From Nocardioidaceae bacterium UBA4001 (GTDB lineage: Bacteria > Actinomycetota > Actinomycetes > Propionibacteriales > Nocardioidaceae), in NCBI GenBank assembly GCA_002384855.1, contig DGBP01000049.1, positions 48,345 through 112,344 of the forward strand: 64,000 bases of DNA. The letters run 5' to 3'. A program made the translations under genes and the position numbers. Numbering within the stretch: position 1 is the first letter of the stretch; each line of letters opens with the position of its first letter. The notes beneath the pieces were generated by a model, which had not been told where the DNA came from, did not search any database, and saw only the letters and a program-made list of their open reading frames with translations. Below are positions 42,873-52,060 of the stretch, in pieces.

Positions 42873-43964
42873 CTACAGGACGTCGTCGAGCGCCATCTGC
42901 TGGCGAATCTCGATCAGGTCGTCCCCGGTGGGGACGAACGGGAAGTCACGGAAGGACTCCGAGGGGCGGTAGGAGCCGTACGGCCTGGTGCAGCCCGGCT
43001 CGCCGCTCTCGCCGGGGCACCCGTTGGTGACGAAGGGGACACCGGTGTCCACGACCCCGTTGACGAAGCTCTCGTCACCGCGCATGTTCAGCAGGTTGCC
43101 GTCGGCGTCGAAGCGGAACCGGTCGAGGTCCCAGTCCTCTGTCTCGATCAGGTGCTTGGCGAGCTGCACCCGGCGCCACCGCTGGATCGGTGACTTCGGA
43201 TGCTCCGCCATCCGGGAGTCCGGCTCCGGGTTGAAGCAGAACAGGTAGGGGAAGATCTGCCGGTCGCGGAGCTTCACGAACAACTCGATCAGGTCCTGGT
43301 CAGCCTCACCGAGGCCCACGAGGGTGTGTACGTTCACCTTCCAGGGGCCGAAGACCTCGCGGGAGTCCATCACGACCTCCCAGTACTTCTCCCACTTGAG
43401 CCCGCCGGCGGGTACGTCGGTCCGCAGGTTGCGGAACAGGTCCTCGGTGACCGCGTCAAGGCCGATGCCGATCATGTCCACGCCGATCGCCTTGAAGTGC
43501 TCGATGCGCTCGCGGTTCAGGGTCGGCGGCGCGACGAGGATCGACAGCGGGGTCTTCACCCTCGCAGCGATGCGCTCGGTGATGTCACAGGTGTCGCGGT
43601 AGGCGTGACCATGGGTGACCATCGAGATGCACAGCCGGGTCAGCTTGGACTCGTGCTTGGCCATCCGCTCGACCAGTTCGTCGGTGCGTACAAGGGGCCA
43701 CTCGACGCGGATGAAGGACTTGTCGTTGTAGTCGCCCGGACGCGTCCTGGCGAGGCCGCAGTACCCGCAGTCGGAGAGGCAGCCCTCGTCGTAGTTCAGC
43801 AGAAGGTTGATCCCGCCGAAGTCGAAGTCCCGGCTGAACTTTCCGGAGCGGAACCGCAACGCGATCGCGCTCGCCATGGAGATGCGGACCCACTCGGGGC
43901 TGACTCTTTGTTCTTCGCCACACGATTGGTTGGGCGACTGGAGAACAGGAAGCTCGAGGGCCAC
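42873..43964 (-). CDS. Radical SAM lipoyl synthase component (LipS1/LipS2 type)
   Basis: Radical SAM protein of 363 aa with the cluster motif CLSDCGYC (Cys62, Cys66, Cys69; C-x3-C-x2-C). LVAPPTLNRERIEHFKAIGV and VHTLVGLGEADQDLIELFVK are barrel segments of the BioB/LipS-like group. Near the end NGCPGESGEPGCTRPYGSYR holds extra Cys and the RPYGS motif that may bind a second cluster or substrate. LipS1 and LipS2 together replace LipA in lipoyl synthesis for LbpA proteins. Which of the two this is cannot be decided here. GTG start with GAGAGG, 4 bp after the ligase stop. Confidence 0.75.
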   Translation of the reverse strand: MALELPVLQSPNQSCGEEQRVSPEWVRISMASAIALRFRSGKFSRDFDFGGINLLLNYDEGCLSDCGYCGLARTRPGDYNDKSFIRVEWPLVRTDELVERMAKHESKLTRLCISMVTHGHAYRDTCDITERIAARVKTPLSILVAPPTLNRERIEHFKAIGVDMIGIGLDAVTEDLFRNLRTDVPAGGLKWEKYWEVVMDSREVFGPWKVNVHTLVGLGEADQDLIELFVKLRDRQIFPYLFCFNPEPDSRMAEHPKSPIQRWRRVQLAKHLIETEDWDLDRFRFDADGNLLNMRGDESFVNGVVDTGVPFVTNGCPGESGEPGCTRPYGSYRPSESFRDFPFVPTGDDLIEIRQQMALDDVL

Positions 43965-43968
43965 CAGC

Positions 43969-45093
43969 TCACATCCTCTCAAGAGACTGCTCGGGGAAAT
44001 AGCAGGAACCGGCCGAACGCACCGGGGCCGCGGCGGCCAACATGCTGGCCTTCCTGCCCGCGGTCAGCACGGTCTGGGTGAGCAGGTCGGCGGACACGCT
44101 CAGCGCCCGATCGGCGCCGGACGCGGCGACGATCTTGGCCACCGTCCCCGTGTCCAGCCGCTTCCAACGGAGCTCGGACTCCAGCCGCCCGACGGCCCGC
44201 GGCAGGATGGAGAAGTCACCGACGATCACGGCGCTCTTCACGAGGTCGCCGTGGGTGGAGACGTACATCCTCAGCAGACCGGAGGGCGTCTTCAGGACCG
44301 CTGATCCGCTGCCGTCGGGGATGGCGCTCCGCTCGTTCAGCCAGGCGTCTGCGCGGTAGCGGTCGCCCACCAGAGCCGCGGCGCGCAACAGCTCCGTCCG
44401 GTCCGGGGCCGCCGGACTCAGCTGCACGCCGAACGTCTTGGCGAACCCGATGGCGATCACGTCGCGCACCGCGGCGCCGACGTGCGGCTGACCGGTCTCG
44501 CGAGTGACCGTCGTGACCCTCTCGCCGACGGCTGCGGCGGCCTTGTCGGCGAGCTTGGCCACGGGGATGCGCAGCACCTCGAGCATGAAGTCGACGTCGA
44601 GGTCGGCGAGGATGCTGGCGTGGAAGAGCATGGCGCCGGCGTCGTCGACGTACAGCCCGAGCCCGGCGATCTTGCGGCCGGCGACTTCGAGGTCGTTCTT
44701 GCCTCGGAACGTCGCGGTGATGCCGAGCTCGGCGAGCCCCGCGACGATCGCCGCCGACGACTCCTCGATGATCTCGCGTGGCCGCTTGTCCACCGGCGCC
44801 TTGTCGATGAGGGCGACGCCGAGCTGCCCGGCGCCCATGACGATGGCTCCGCCGCCGGTGGGTCGGCGGCTCACCTCCGTCCCGGTACGAGAGCAGGCCT
44901 CGAGGTCGACCTCCGCCTGGAGGTTCTGGTAGCGGCCCACGAGCGCGCAGTGGCTGCGGTAGGTGTAGAGCCGCAACGTCGGAGGGGCCTCCGGCTGGCC
45001 CCGGCCGTAGGCACCCATGAGCGCCTCGTCGAGCGCAAGCCCCTCGGCAGCGCCCGCGCCCTCGTCCTGGATCAACCGCCACGCCTCGGCCAT
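43969..45093 (-). CDS. Lipoate-protein ligase (sLpl(AB)-like)
   Basis: Lipoate/octanoate-protein ligase of 374 aa. Catalytic features: TEVSRRPTGGGAIVMGAGQL (substrate loop), GKNDLEVAGRKIAGLGLYVD with the catalytic Lys, and a C-terminal accessory domain including KTPSGLLRMYVSTHGDLVK. A large N-terminal plus a small C-terminal domain in one chain matches sLpl(AB) of sulfur oxidisers. It should attach the lipoyl precursor to LbpA. The ATG overlaps the upstream radical SAM stop (TGATG). Confidence 0.8.
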   Translation of the reverse strand: MAEAWRLIQDEGAGAAEGLALDEALMGAYGRGQPEAPPTLRLYTYRSHCALVGRYQNLQAEVDLEACSRTGTEVSRRPTGGGAIVMGAGQLGVALIDKAPVDKRPREIIEESSAAIVAGLAELGITATFRGKNDLEVAGRKIAGLGLYVDDAGAMLFHASILADLDVDFMLEVLRIPVAKLADKAAAAVGERVTTVTRETGQPHVGAAVRDVIAIGFAKTFGVQLSPAAPDRTELLRAAALVGDRYRADAWLNERSAIPDGSGSAVLKTPSGLLRMYVSTHGDLVKSAVIVGDFSILPRAVGRLESELRWKRLDTGTVAKIVAASGADRALSVSADLLTQTVLTAGRKASMLAAAAPVRSAGSCYFPEQSLERM

Positions 45094-46073
45094 CACGCGA
45101 CCTCGACGGTCTTGTAGGCCACGTCGGCGTCACCGGTCCAGGTCAAGGAGCAGCAGTACTCGTACAGCTTGGCCTCGAGGCCCCGCGACTCGGCGTAGGC
45201 AATGGCTCCCTCGGCGGGGTAGGCGATCCCGTTGAGTCCCAGGTCGACGGCGGCCTGGTCGAGATCCTCCTTGGCCTTGCCCAGAGGTCGCGCACAACCG
45301 AGGTTCACGGTGGTGCCGGGCGCCGCCAGGCGCGTGGCGCGGAAGAACTCCGTCATGTCCTCGACGGGCGGCGGAGGGATGTGCGCCATCGGGGTGCCGA
45401 CCAGTGGCATGAGCGCCACGAGGATGATCGTGGAGACGGGATGGCTGGCGATGATGTCCAGTGCGCGGTACTCGCCGAGGAACTTGCCGTAGTGCAGACC
45501 CATGACGATGTGCGGGATGATCCGCAGCTCCTGCTCGGCGAGGAGGCCGAGCGCCCGGTCGAAGTCGGCGACACTCAGGTCGAGGTGATAGACGTCGCGA
45601 ATCGTCTCGTCGGCTCCGATGATGTCGAGCATCACGCCGTCAACGCCTGCGTCCGCCAACCCGACCGCCAGCTCCGGGGACACCACGCCGGAGTGGACGA
45701 TGACCTTCATGCCCAGCTCCTCGCGGATCCGCGGCACGTGCCGCAGGTGCGGAAGCAGCGGGACACCTCCGGAGCGCGTAGAGCCGCCCGAGACCAGGAG
45801 TCCCTCGCTCCCCTGCGCCTTGAGGCGCTGTGCGAGCGCGAAGAGATCCTCCTCGGCCTTCACCGAGACCATGCCTTCGAGCACCTTCGACTGGCAGTGG
45901 TCGCAGCCGAGGGCGCAGGCGGAGCCCGTCACGGACACGGGGAGGAACCGCTTCGCGTTCTCCGGCGTCCACTCGGAGGTCTGCCACCGCTTCAGGCCGG
46001 GAGCGTAGAAGTCCATCGTGTCGGGGAAGTTGGCCCGGCGGACCTCGAACGGGGTGGCCGTGGTCGTCGTCAT
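45093..46073 (-). CDS. Radical SAM lipoyl synthase component (LipS1/LipS2 type), second
   Basis: Radical SAM protein of 326 aa with SACALGCDHC (Cys53, Cys57, Cys60). The N-terminus DTMDFYAPGLKRWQTSEW and then LLVSGGSTRSGGVPLLPHLR are features of a BioB-like subgroup. VMGLHYGKFLGEYRALDII and NLGCARPLGKAKEDLDQAA follow. A C-terminal EYCCSLTW brings two further Cys. It lies between lbpA and a ligase gene, so it is the partner of the radical SAM protein at 42873 in building the two C-S bonds of lipoate. Overlap of 4 bp with the lbpA start region. Confidence 0.75.
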   Translation of the reverse strand: MTTTTATPFEVRRANFPDTMDFYAPGLKRWQTSEWTPENAKRFLPVSVTGSACALGCDHCQSKVLEGMVSVKAEEDLFALAQRLKAQGSEGLLVSGGSTRSGGVPLLPHLRHVPRIREELGMKVIVHSGVVSPELAVGLADAGVDGVMLDIIGADETIRDVYHLDLSVADFDRALGLLAEQELRIIPHIVMGLHYGKFLGEYRALDIIASHPVSTIILVALMPLVGTPMAHIPPPPVEDMTEFFRATRLAAPGTTVNLGCARPLGKAKEDLDQAAVDLGLNGIAYPAEGAIAYAESRGLEAKLYEYCCSLTWTGDADVAYKTVEVA

Positions 46074-46549
46074 TCGGCGATCACACCCCTGAGTCGATAG
46101 TCCTCCACCGTCCGGCCGAACCACTCCGTGATCGCTTCGGGCGTCCCGAGCAGGTCCGCGAGCTCGGTCTCGTCGGCGCTGGTCAGCTCGACCAGCCAGC
46201 CCTCACCGTAGGGGTCATGCTCGGCAACTCCCGGATCGGTGACGACGGCGTCGTTCGTGCGCGACACCGTGCCGCTGACCGGACTGACCAGCGGACCGAC
46301 GAACTTGGCGGCCTCGAGCTGGCCGAAGGCGCGGCCCCGGGCCAGCTCGTCGCCCACGGCCACGAAGGACAGTTGCGCCAGCGTCCCGCTCGTCTCGACG
46401 CCAAGCGCGTCGAGGCCTACACGGACGGTGCCCGGGGTCAGACGCTTGACCCACATGTGCGAGTCCGCGTGGTACATCCGGTCCACCGCGACCGGGTAGC
46501 CGCTGACCTCCACGAGGATCTCGTGGCCGGTCGTGTGCGCGTTCGTCAT
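46070..46549 (-). CDS. Divergent LbpA/GcvH-like lipoyl carrier (third copy)
   Basis: Protein of 159 aa. The predicted lipoyl lysine is Lys82 in FGQLEAAKFVGPLVSPVSGT. MYHADSHMWVKRLTPGTVRV and EHDPYGEGWLVELTSAD are the flanking strands. The hairpin reads EAAKFVGP instead of ESAKWVGP, so this copy stands apart from the other three. It has about 20 extra residues at the N-terminus and a helical tail. Flanked on both sides by lipoate-making enzymes with overlapping stops and starts, so it may be a scaffold for lipoyl assembly rather than the working carrier. Confidence 0.75.
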   Translation of the reverse strand: MTNAHTTGHEILVEVSGYPVAVDRMYHADSHMWVKRLTPGTVRVGLDALGVETSGTLAQLSFVAVGDELARGRAFGQLEAAKFVGPLVSPVSGTVSRTNDAVVTDPGVAEHDPYGEGWLVELTSADETELADLLGTPEAITEWFGRTVEDYRLRGVIAE

Positions 46550-47580
46550 CACAAACTCTTCCCATCCGCCGCGGCGAACGCCGCGGCCAGTCGTCTTCCG
46601 GTGCTGCCGAAGCCGGCCAGGACCGCTGGTGCCTTCGACAGGGTCACGCCCGCCATCGCAGCCTCGGCCGCACTCAGCCCGTCGTAGGGTGTGGAGGTTC
46701 GGAACTGAGCGCGGTCCACCGAGTCGCCCACCACGCTCGCGACGACCCGGGCGTCCTCGTGCTCGGCGGCGAAGACCCAGACGCCGGCGCGGATCTTCAC
46801 CTCCCGCACAGGAGGGCGCGGGCGACCGTGGGGGCCGGCGATCCAGCTCTCGCTGGTGAACTGCTCGTCGAGCGCCTCGACAGCGGCCCACTCGAGTGGA
46901 GTGAGATCACTCGCCTCGGGGGTCAGTCCGAGCGCGTCGGCGTAAGCCGCCACTGCTGCGTGCTTGAACTGCTCGGGATCGGCCGGCGTGGCGTTGACGA
47001 ACCGACGCATCATCCGGAGCACCTCTGCCCGCATGGTCGGGTTCGGCAACCACAGGATCGAGGTGGCCCGCTCGTGGTCGAAGCGCTCGATGAGGTTCCC
47101 GCAGACCACGACAGCCTCCTCGACCTGGCCCGCGCCGTGCCCGCAGATCTTGGACTCTCCGACGGTGATCTCCATGTTCCCGTCGAGCTCTGCTTCCACC
47201 CCCGCGGCGCGGTACGCGCTCAGCGCCGGGCTGAGGAGATCACGCAGCGCCGCCGTGCGCGCCGGGGACACCGACCGCGCGGGCAGGCAGATCTGGAAGA
47301 AGAGCTGCCCGCTGTCGAGGTATACCGGTCCGCCACCGACCATACGACGGTAGATCGGGAGCCCCTCCTCGGCGCAGTACGCCCGGTCGACCTCATCGAG
47401 CCGCCGGTGGTACCCCAGGCAGACGTAGGGTTCCGCCGGCCTCACGAACGAGAGCGTGGGCGGCTCCCCTGACGACACCCCGTGAGCGACCGCGTGCCAC
47501 AGCGTCTGCGAACGCAGCGCCGAGGCGCGTCCGAAGTCGATGACCCGGAGGGTGTCTGCGTCACGAACCGGCCGGGTCAT
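46549..47580 (-). CDS. Lipoate-protein ligase family protein, second
   Basis: Ligase-family protein of 343 aa. Motifs: YVCLGYHRRLDEVDRAYCAE, IYRRMVGGGPVYLDSGQLFF (substrate loop), and VGESKICGHGAGQVEEAVVV with the catalytic Lys. It differs in detail from the ligase at 43969 (MVGGGPVYLD against PTGGGAIVMG), so the two are probably not redundant: one may take free lipoate and the other transfer octanoate or relay between carriers. Start ATG lies 20 bp inside the end of the B3 gene. Confidence 0.78.
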   Translation of the reverse strand: MTRPVRDADTLRVIDFGRASALRSQTLWHAVAHGVSSGEPPTLSFVRPAEPYVCLGYHRRLDEVDRAYCAEEGLPIYRRMVGGGPVYLDSGQLFFQICLPARSVSPARTAALRDLLSPALSAYRAAGVEAELDGNMEITVGESKICGHGAGQVEEAVVVCGNLIERFDHERATSILWLPNPTMRAEVLRMMRRFVNATPADPEQFKHAAVAAYADALGLTPEASDLTPLEWAAVEALDEQFTSESWIAGPHGRPRPPVREVKIRAGVWVFAAEHEDARVVASVVGDSVDRAQFRTSTPYDGLSAAEAAMAGVTLSKAPAVLAGFGSTGRRLAAAFAAADGKSL

Positions 47581-48871
47581 TTCCCATTGCCTCGTCGACG
47601 AGCTCGATGATGTCGCGGATCTTGAGGTGCCCGTTGCCCGTGGACTTGGCCGCATCCTCGAAACGCGACACCTCGTACGGGCAGCAGACGACCAGCATGT
47701 CCGCGCCCGTCTCTACCGCCTCCCGGACCCGCCGCTCGGACAGCCGCTCGGTCGTGTAGTCGCGGGTGAAGCCGTCGAGCCACATCCCGCCGCCGCCGCC
47801 CCCGCAGCAGTAGCCGTTCGCCCGGCAGCGGGCCATCTCCCGCAGCTCGATGCCGGGGATCGCGTTGATGAGCGTCCGTGGCGCGTCGTACTCGCCGTTG
47901 TGGCGGCCGAGGTAGCACGGGTCGTGGAAGGTGACCTGGTAGGGAAGCTCCTTCTGCCAGGTGATCCGGTCGACCATCGGCGCGAGCAGCTGGGTGTAGT
48001 GGAGAACGTCGAACGTGTGGCCCCGCTTCGGGTACTCCTTGACCAACGCGTTGAAGCCGTGCGGGTCCGGAGTCACGATGCGGGTGAACTCGTACTTCGC
48101 GAGGGTGGCGGTGACATCCTCGATGAGCGAGTCGAAGAGGCCCTTCTCGCCGGCGAGACGCTGGGAGTCACCGAGAGTCTTCTCCTCGTGGCCCAGGATG
48201 CCGAAGTCCACACCGAGTGCTGTGGCGACCCGGGCGAACGCACGCGCTGCCTGCTGCCCGCGCGGGTGGTAGCTCCAGTAGTCCTCGACGTAGAAGAGGA
48301 CGTCGACCGGGGTCGGATCCTTCGGCAGCACCTTGACGGGTACGCCGGCGTCCCGGGTCCACATCGCCCGTTTGCGGGGGTTCTCGCCGAGTGCGTTGCC
48401 GTAGCGGAAGGTCTTCTCGAAGACATCCTGCAGCTCGCTCGGCACGGCGGCGCCGTCGGTCATCGCCTTCTCCCGGGCGGCCGGCATGATCTGGATCATG
48501 TCGACCTCTTTGGGGCAGACCCGCAGGCAGTTGCCACAGGTGGTGCACAGCCACAGGTCCGGGTCGGACAGCAGGTCGATGCCCGTCTGGACTTTACGGT
48601 GCACCTTGCGAGGGCCGTACTCGCCGACGACGTCGACGGGGCACACCGGCACACACTTGCCGCATCCGTAGCACCACTCGAGCGACTCCGTGCCCGGCAT
48701 CTCCTGGAGTCTCGCGAAACCGTCCGGCGTGTGCTCGCTGAGCACCCGAGGCTCGAACATGCGGTTCCACATCGCAGGGAGGTCGACCTCACGGCCGGAG
48801 ATCGACGATGCGACGGTGGCGGACTCTTTCTCGATTGCGCTAGGCGGAACCTTGCGCCCTGAAATCGGCAT
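47561..48871 (-). CDS. shdrB3: sHdrB3-type fused HdrC/HdrB protein
   Basis: Protein of 436 aa fusing an HdrC-like ferredoxin part to an HdrB/D-like part. Two [4Fe-4S] motifs: CYGCGKCVPVCP (Cys67, 70, 73, 77) and CTTCGNCLRVCP (Cys109, 112, 115, 119). The C-terminal CCG motif is FHDPCYLGRHNGEYDAPRTL and GYCCGGGGGG. It occupies the place of the separate C2 and B2 subunits of the type I sHdr complex. Together with linked etfAB and the membrane oxidoreductase this gives the type II arrangement. Five bp after shdrH. Confidence 0.82.
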   Translation of the reverse strand: MPISGRKVPPSAIEKESATVASSISGREVDLPAMWNRMFEPRVLSEHTPDGFARLQEMPGTESLEWCYGCGKCVPVCPVDVVGEYGPRKVHRKVQTGIDLLSDPDLWLCTTCGNCLRVCPKEVDMIQIMPAAREKAMTDGAAVPSELQDVFEKTFRYGNALGENPRKRAMWTRDAGVPVKVLPKDPTPVDVLFYVEDYWSYHPRGQQAARAFARVATALGVDFGILGHEEKTLGDSQRLAGEKGLFDSLIEDVTATLAKYEFTRIVTPDPHGFNALVKEYPKRGHTFDVLHYTQLLAPMVDRITWQKELPYQVTFHDPCYLGRHNGEYDAPRTLINAIPGIELREMARCRANGYCCGGGGGGMWLDGFTRDYTTERLSERRVREAVETGADMLVVCCPYEVSRFEDAAKSTGNGHLKIRDIIELVDEAMGNDPAGS

Positions 48872-48876
48872 TCTCT

Positions 48877-49605
48877 TCAGGCCTCCATGTGGTAAACGCC
48901 CAGCAGGCGACGAACCAGGTCGGGCAACGGGGGGACGACTCGGTTGAACTCCTGCGTCATCCGCATGCGCAGGATGGTGTACATGTAGACGCCGTAGACG
49001 GCGGCCAGGAAGACATCGGCGCCGAAGAGGCCGCGGCCGACCGCGGTGAAGCCGGCGGCCTTCCCGGTCTCGTCGACGAACGCCAGGGCCTGCCCCACGG
49101 TGACGTAGGCGGCGCCACGCGACTCGGCACCCACGAGGTCGACGTCCTCGGTGACGACCAGTGGCAGGGCGCCGGTCTCGCTGCGCGGATCCCACACCCA
49201 ACGCGTCCACAGCCAGTACGTGTCGGGGAAGGTGAAGTGGAGAAGCTCTCCGGGCAGGTCGAAGCCCTGCTCCGGGAACTCCGCCAGCACCTGGTCGAAC
49301 CTGGCGAACCGCTCGGTCAGGGCGTCCTCCGAGTGGAGAAGCTCCTCGACGGCGCCGCCCAGTTTCGCGGGTGTGACCACATCGAGGATCTGGTCGGCCT
49401 TCCGCCGCGTCGCGAACACCTGTCGCAGGACTCGCCGCAGCGAGTCGCGGTCAAGGCCGCCCGGGGTCGCCAACGTCTCCTGGAAGAGCGCCGACTTCTG
49501 TTCGAGGTCACCAGCGATCACGCTCAGCTCTGGCACAGAAATCTGCTCAGTGATCTGGCCCATGAGCTCCTGGGCGGTCGAGGTGTCGACGACGGGTCCG
49601 GCCAT
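48877..49605 (-). CDS. shdrH: sHdrH (conserved protein of sHdr operons)
   Basis: Protein of 242 aa without cofactor motifs. The N-terminal half is helical (ATRRKADQILDVVTPAKLGG), the middle is aromatic-rich (HFTFPDTYWLWTRWVWDPRS), and the end has a hydrophobic stretch (ADVFLAAVYGVYMYTILRMR). A hypothetical gene at exactly this place, between shdrA and the C2/B2 or B3 gene, is part of all sHdr operons and is called sHdrH (formerly Hyp). The identification rests mainly on position. Molecular role unknown. Confidence 0.75.
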   Translation of the reverse strand: MAGPVVDTSTAQELMGQITEQISVPELSVIAGDLEQKSALFQETLATPGGLDRDSLRRVLRQVFATRRKADQILDVVTPAKLGGAVEELLHSEDALTERFARFDQVLAEFPEQGFDLPGELLHFTFPDTYWLWTRWVWDPRSETGALPLVVTEDVDLVGAESRGAAYVTVGQALAFVDETGKAAGFTAVGRGLFGADVFLAAVYGVYMYTILRMRMTQEFNRVVPPLPDLVRRLLGVYHMEA

Positions 49606-49625
49606 GTCGATGTCTCCGTAGGTCC

Positions 49626-50690
49626 TCAGGCCGTCGCCGCAGCAGCGCGCGAACGGACGAAGGCGACGGCTCGCAGGGCCGCGTTGGACGCCGAGGACAC
49701 GGTGTCCTCGAGGTCCGCAGGCCCGAGGGCGGCGCCACAGGCGTAGATGCCTTCCCGGTCCGTCGAGACGGGATCAAGCGGTCCGGCGACGGCGTCGATG
49801 AAGCCGTACCTGTTCTGCTTCACACCGAGCACCCTGGCCATCTCACGCGTGCCGACCGAGGGCTCCATGCCGACCGACAGGACCACCATGTCCATCGGGA
49901 TCTCCATGGGCCGTCCCATGGTCGTGTCCTCGCCGCGGATGATCAGCTTGTCGCCCTTGGGGAGGACCTCGGTGACCATGCCCTTGACGTACTGGACGTG
50001 GTGCTTCTCCTGGGCCGGCCAGTAGATCTCGCTCTCCCAGTAGCCGTACATCCGCATATCGATGTAGAAGATGTAGACCTTGCAGTCCGGGAGGAGCTCA
50101 CGGACCTCGATCGCCTCCTTGGAGGCGACGCCGCAGCAGACCTTGGAGCAGTACTCGTTGCCGATCTGCCTGTCGCGACTGCCGACACACTGGATGAAGC
50201 ACAGGCTCTTCGGGGCCTCGCCGTTCGACGGGCGAACCACGCTGTGCTCCTTGAGCATCGCCTCGAGGTCCGGGAGGGCGATCACGTCGGGGAACTCGTA
50301 GTAGCCGTACATCTGCGTCTCACGGCCCGGGTCGAAGTGCTTGAACCCGGTGGCGAGGACGATTGCGCCGACCTCGATGGTCTCTGTGCCGTCCGCACCG
50401 GTGAGCGTGAGCAGGTACGCGCCCGGCTCGCCCTCGCAGCTGACCACCTCGGTGCCGAGCCGCACGTCGGCGTTCGGGTTGGAGGTGACCAACTCGGCCA
50501 TGCGCTGCATCTGCGGCTCCGCCGCCTCACCGTGTGGGGTGAGGCCGGCGTAGTTCTCGGCGATGGGCGTGCCACCCAGGAACTCTCGCTTCTCGATCAG
50601 CACGACCTTCGAGCCCACATCGACAATGCCGTGGGCCGCACGCAACCCGCCGGGTCCGCCACCGATGACGGCTACCGTTTCCGATCCCAT
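49626..50690 (-). CDS. shdrA: sHdrA, FAD-binding subunit
   Basis: FAD protein of 354 aa. Glycine loop AVIGGGPGGLRAAHGIVDVG at residues 6-25. HdrA-type motif FIQCVGSRDRQIGNEYCSKV followed by CC gives the conserved Cys set for a [4Fe-4S] cluster. ATGFKHFDPGRETQMYGYYE and a C-terminal GIYACGAALGPADLEDTVSS complete the pattern. It is far shorter than methanogen HdrA (about 650 aa) and has no ferredoxin or thioredoxin-reductase extensions, as in sHdrA. CGGAGGAAGG precedes the ATG. A 179-bp gap separates it from shdrB1. Confidence 0.88.
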   Translation of the reverse strand: MGSETVAVIGGGPGGLRAAHGIVDVGSKVVLIEKREFLGGTPIAENYAGLTPHGEAAEPQMQRMAELVTSNPNADVRLGTEVVSCEGEPGAYLLTLTGADGTETIEVGAIVLATGFKHFDPGRETQMYGYYEFPDVIALPDLEAMLKEHSVVRPSNGEAPKSLCFIQCVGSRDRQIGNEYCSKVCCGVASKEAIEVRELLPDCKVYIFYIDMRMYGYWESEIYWPAQEKHHVQYVKGMVTEVLPKGDKLIIRGEDTTMGRPMEIPMDMVVLSVGMEPSVGTREMARVLGVKQNRYGFIDAVAGPLDPVSTDREGIYACGAALGPADLEDTVSSASNAALRAVAFVRSRAAAATA

Positions 50691-50869
50691 ATGTCCTTCC
50701 TCCGTTCGGTCGTCCACGAGGCGGTGCGCGCAGGCCAAGGCCCGGCGCCGGCGACTCGTCGGCGTCATCTCAGTTGAGACTCGGTTTTTCGCTGCCGTGG
50801 GTGCGGTCGGGACGGACCCGAGAACGAGAGACTCGTGGGGGCCCGGCGGCTGACCGGCCCTGTCATGGG

Positions 50870-52060
50870 CTACTCGTCGACGTCGTCCCAGTCCAGGAAC
50901 CGCTTCTCGCCGCTGTCGAGCTTCTTGAGCGCCTCCTGGAACTCGGCCCATGCCAGCTCCCAGTCGATGCCCATCTTCTCGAGCATCGGCCGGTAGTCGG
51001 CGGAGTGCCAGTGCAGCTGGCACACCTTGTAGGGGTGAGCGCCCATGGCAAGCGCGGCGAACTGCGCCTCGCTCATCACGGCCACGCCGACGTTGCGGTC
51101 GTGGGCCTTGGCGGCGAACTGGCTCTTGTCCAGGGTCGTGACACAGCCGGTGTCGTGAGTGAGCACGACGTCGGGGTCCGCTTCCTCCTTCATCACCTCG
51201 ATCTTGCGCTGAGTGGCGAAGGACCGGGTGAAGTCACGCTGCACGAGGATGTGGCGGAAACCGAAGCCGCAGCAGTCGAACCACGTGGAGTAGTCCCGGA
51301 CGTCGGCGCCCAGGCGCTGCGCGAGTCCGGTGACCACGGCGGTCCGCTGGCCGCCGTACACGTCGGGGTCGAAGATCGCGTCGCCCTCCACCAGCTTGTA
51401 GTAGTGGCACGCCGGGTGGACGGTCACCTTGACGGCGGACACGTCACGGATCTGCAGTGCAGCGATCTCGTCCCGCATCGCGTACAGCCACTCCGAGTAG
51501 TGGACGAGCTCCTCGGGGAAAACGAGCTCCTTGCCGAGCTTGCTCATCACGTCGCGCACCTCCGCCCGCAGCTGCGGGTGGTGGATGAGCTCCTCGCGGA
51601 CCTCCTTGTAGTGGCCGTACGACGTGCCACAGTGGATCAGCGGGAAGTAGCCCGTCTCCGCCGCGGCCGCGAAGTTGCGGACAGCCACGGCCGCCTGGGC
51701 AGCGGAGTTCGACGTCGCGCTGGCGTAGTAGTTCCACGCGGTGCAGGAGGTCTGGTCCTTGGGGTCGTGGTAGTCGTAGCCGAGCTTCCGCATGATCCAG
51801 AAGATCGACGTGGAGTACCCGGGGATGTGACCGCACTGGCCGCACGACTTGTGGTGCCAGAGATGACCCTTCTGGATCCGCTTCTCCAGGCCGAACTTCG
51901 TCGGCGCCGTAACGACGTCTCCCTGGATCTTCTGTACGACGATCTCGCCCTGCTCCTCCAGCTTGAGCAGCTCAGCCCTCGGATCGAGCAGGGCCCGTCG
52001 GTCCTCGCCGCGGTCGAACGTCTCCTTCTTCCGCATCAGGGCTTCAACCGGAATGGTCAT
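50870..52060 (-). CDS. shdrB1: sHdrB1, CCG-type Fe-S subunit
   Basis: Protein of 396 aa. HdrB-like CCG features: HHKSCGQCGHIPGYSTSIFW with the following DQTSCTAWNYYAS, and VHPACHYYKLVEGD followed by STWFDCCGFGFRHIL. HdrB holds a noncubane [4Fe-4S] cluster pair where disulfide or thiol chemistry happens. About 75 N-terminal residues precede the core. The start overlaps the shdrC1 stop by 4 bp. In the sHdr complex this subunit probably receives the sulfur-loaded carrier. Confidence 0.87.
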   Translation of the reverse strand: MTIPVEALMRKKETFDRGEDRRALLDPRAELLKLEEQGEIVVQKIQGDVVTAPTKFGLEKRIQKGHLWHHKSCGQCGHIPGYSTSIFWIMRKLGYDYHDPKDQTSCTAWNYYASATSNSAAQAAVAVRNFAAAAETGYFPLIHCGTSYGHYKEVREELIHHPQLRAEVRDVMSKLGKELVFPEELVHYSEWLYAMRDEIAALQIRDVSAVKVTVHPACHYYKLVEGDAIFDPDVYGGQRTAVVTGLAQRLGADVRDYSTWFDCCGFGFRHILVQRDFTRSFATQRKIEVMKEEADPDVVLTHDTGCVTTLDKSQFAAKAHDRNVGVAVMSEAQFAALAMGAHPYKVCQLHWHSADYRPMLEKMGIDWELAWAEFQEALKKLDSGEKRFLDWDDVDE

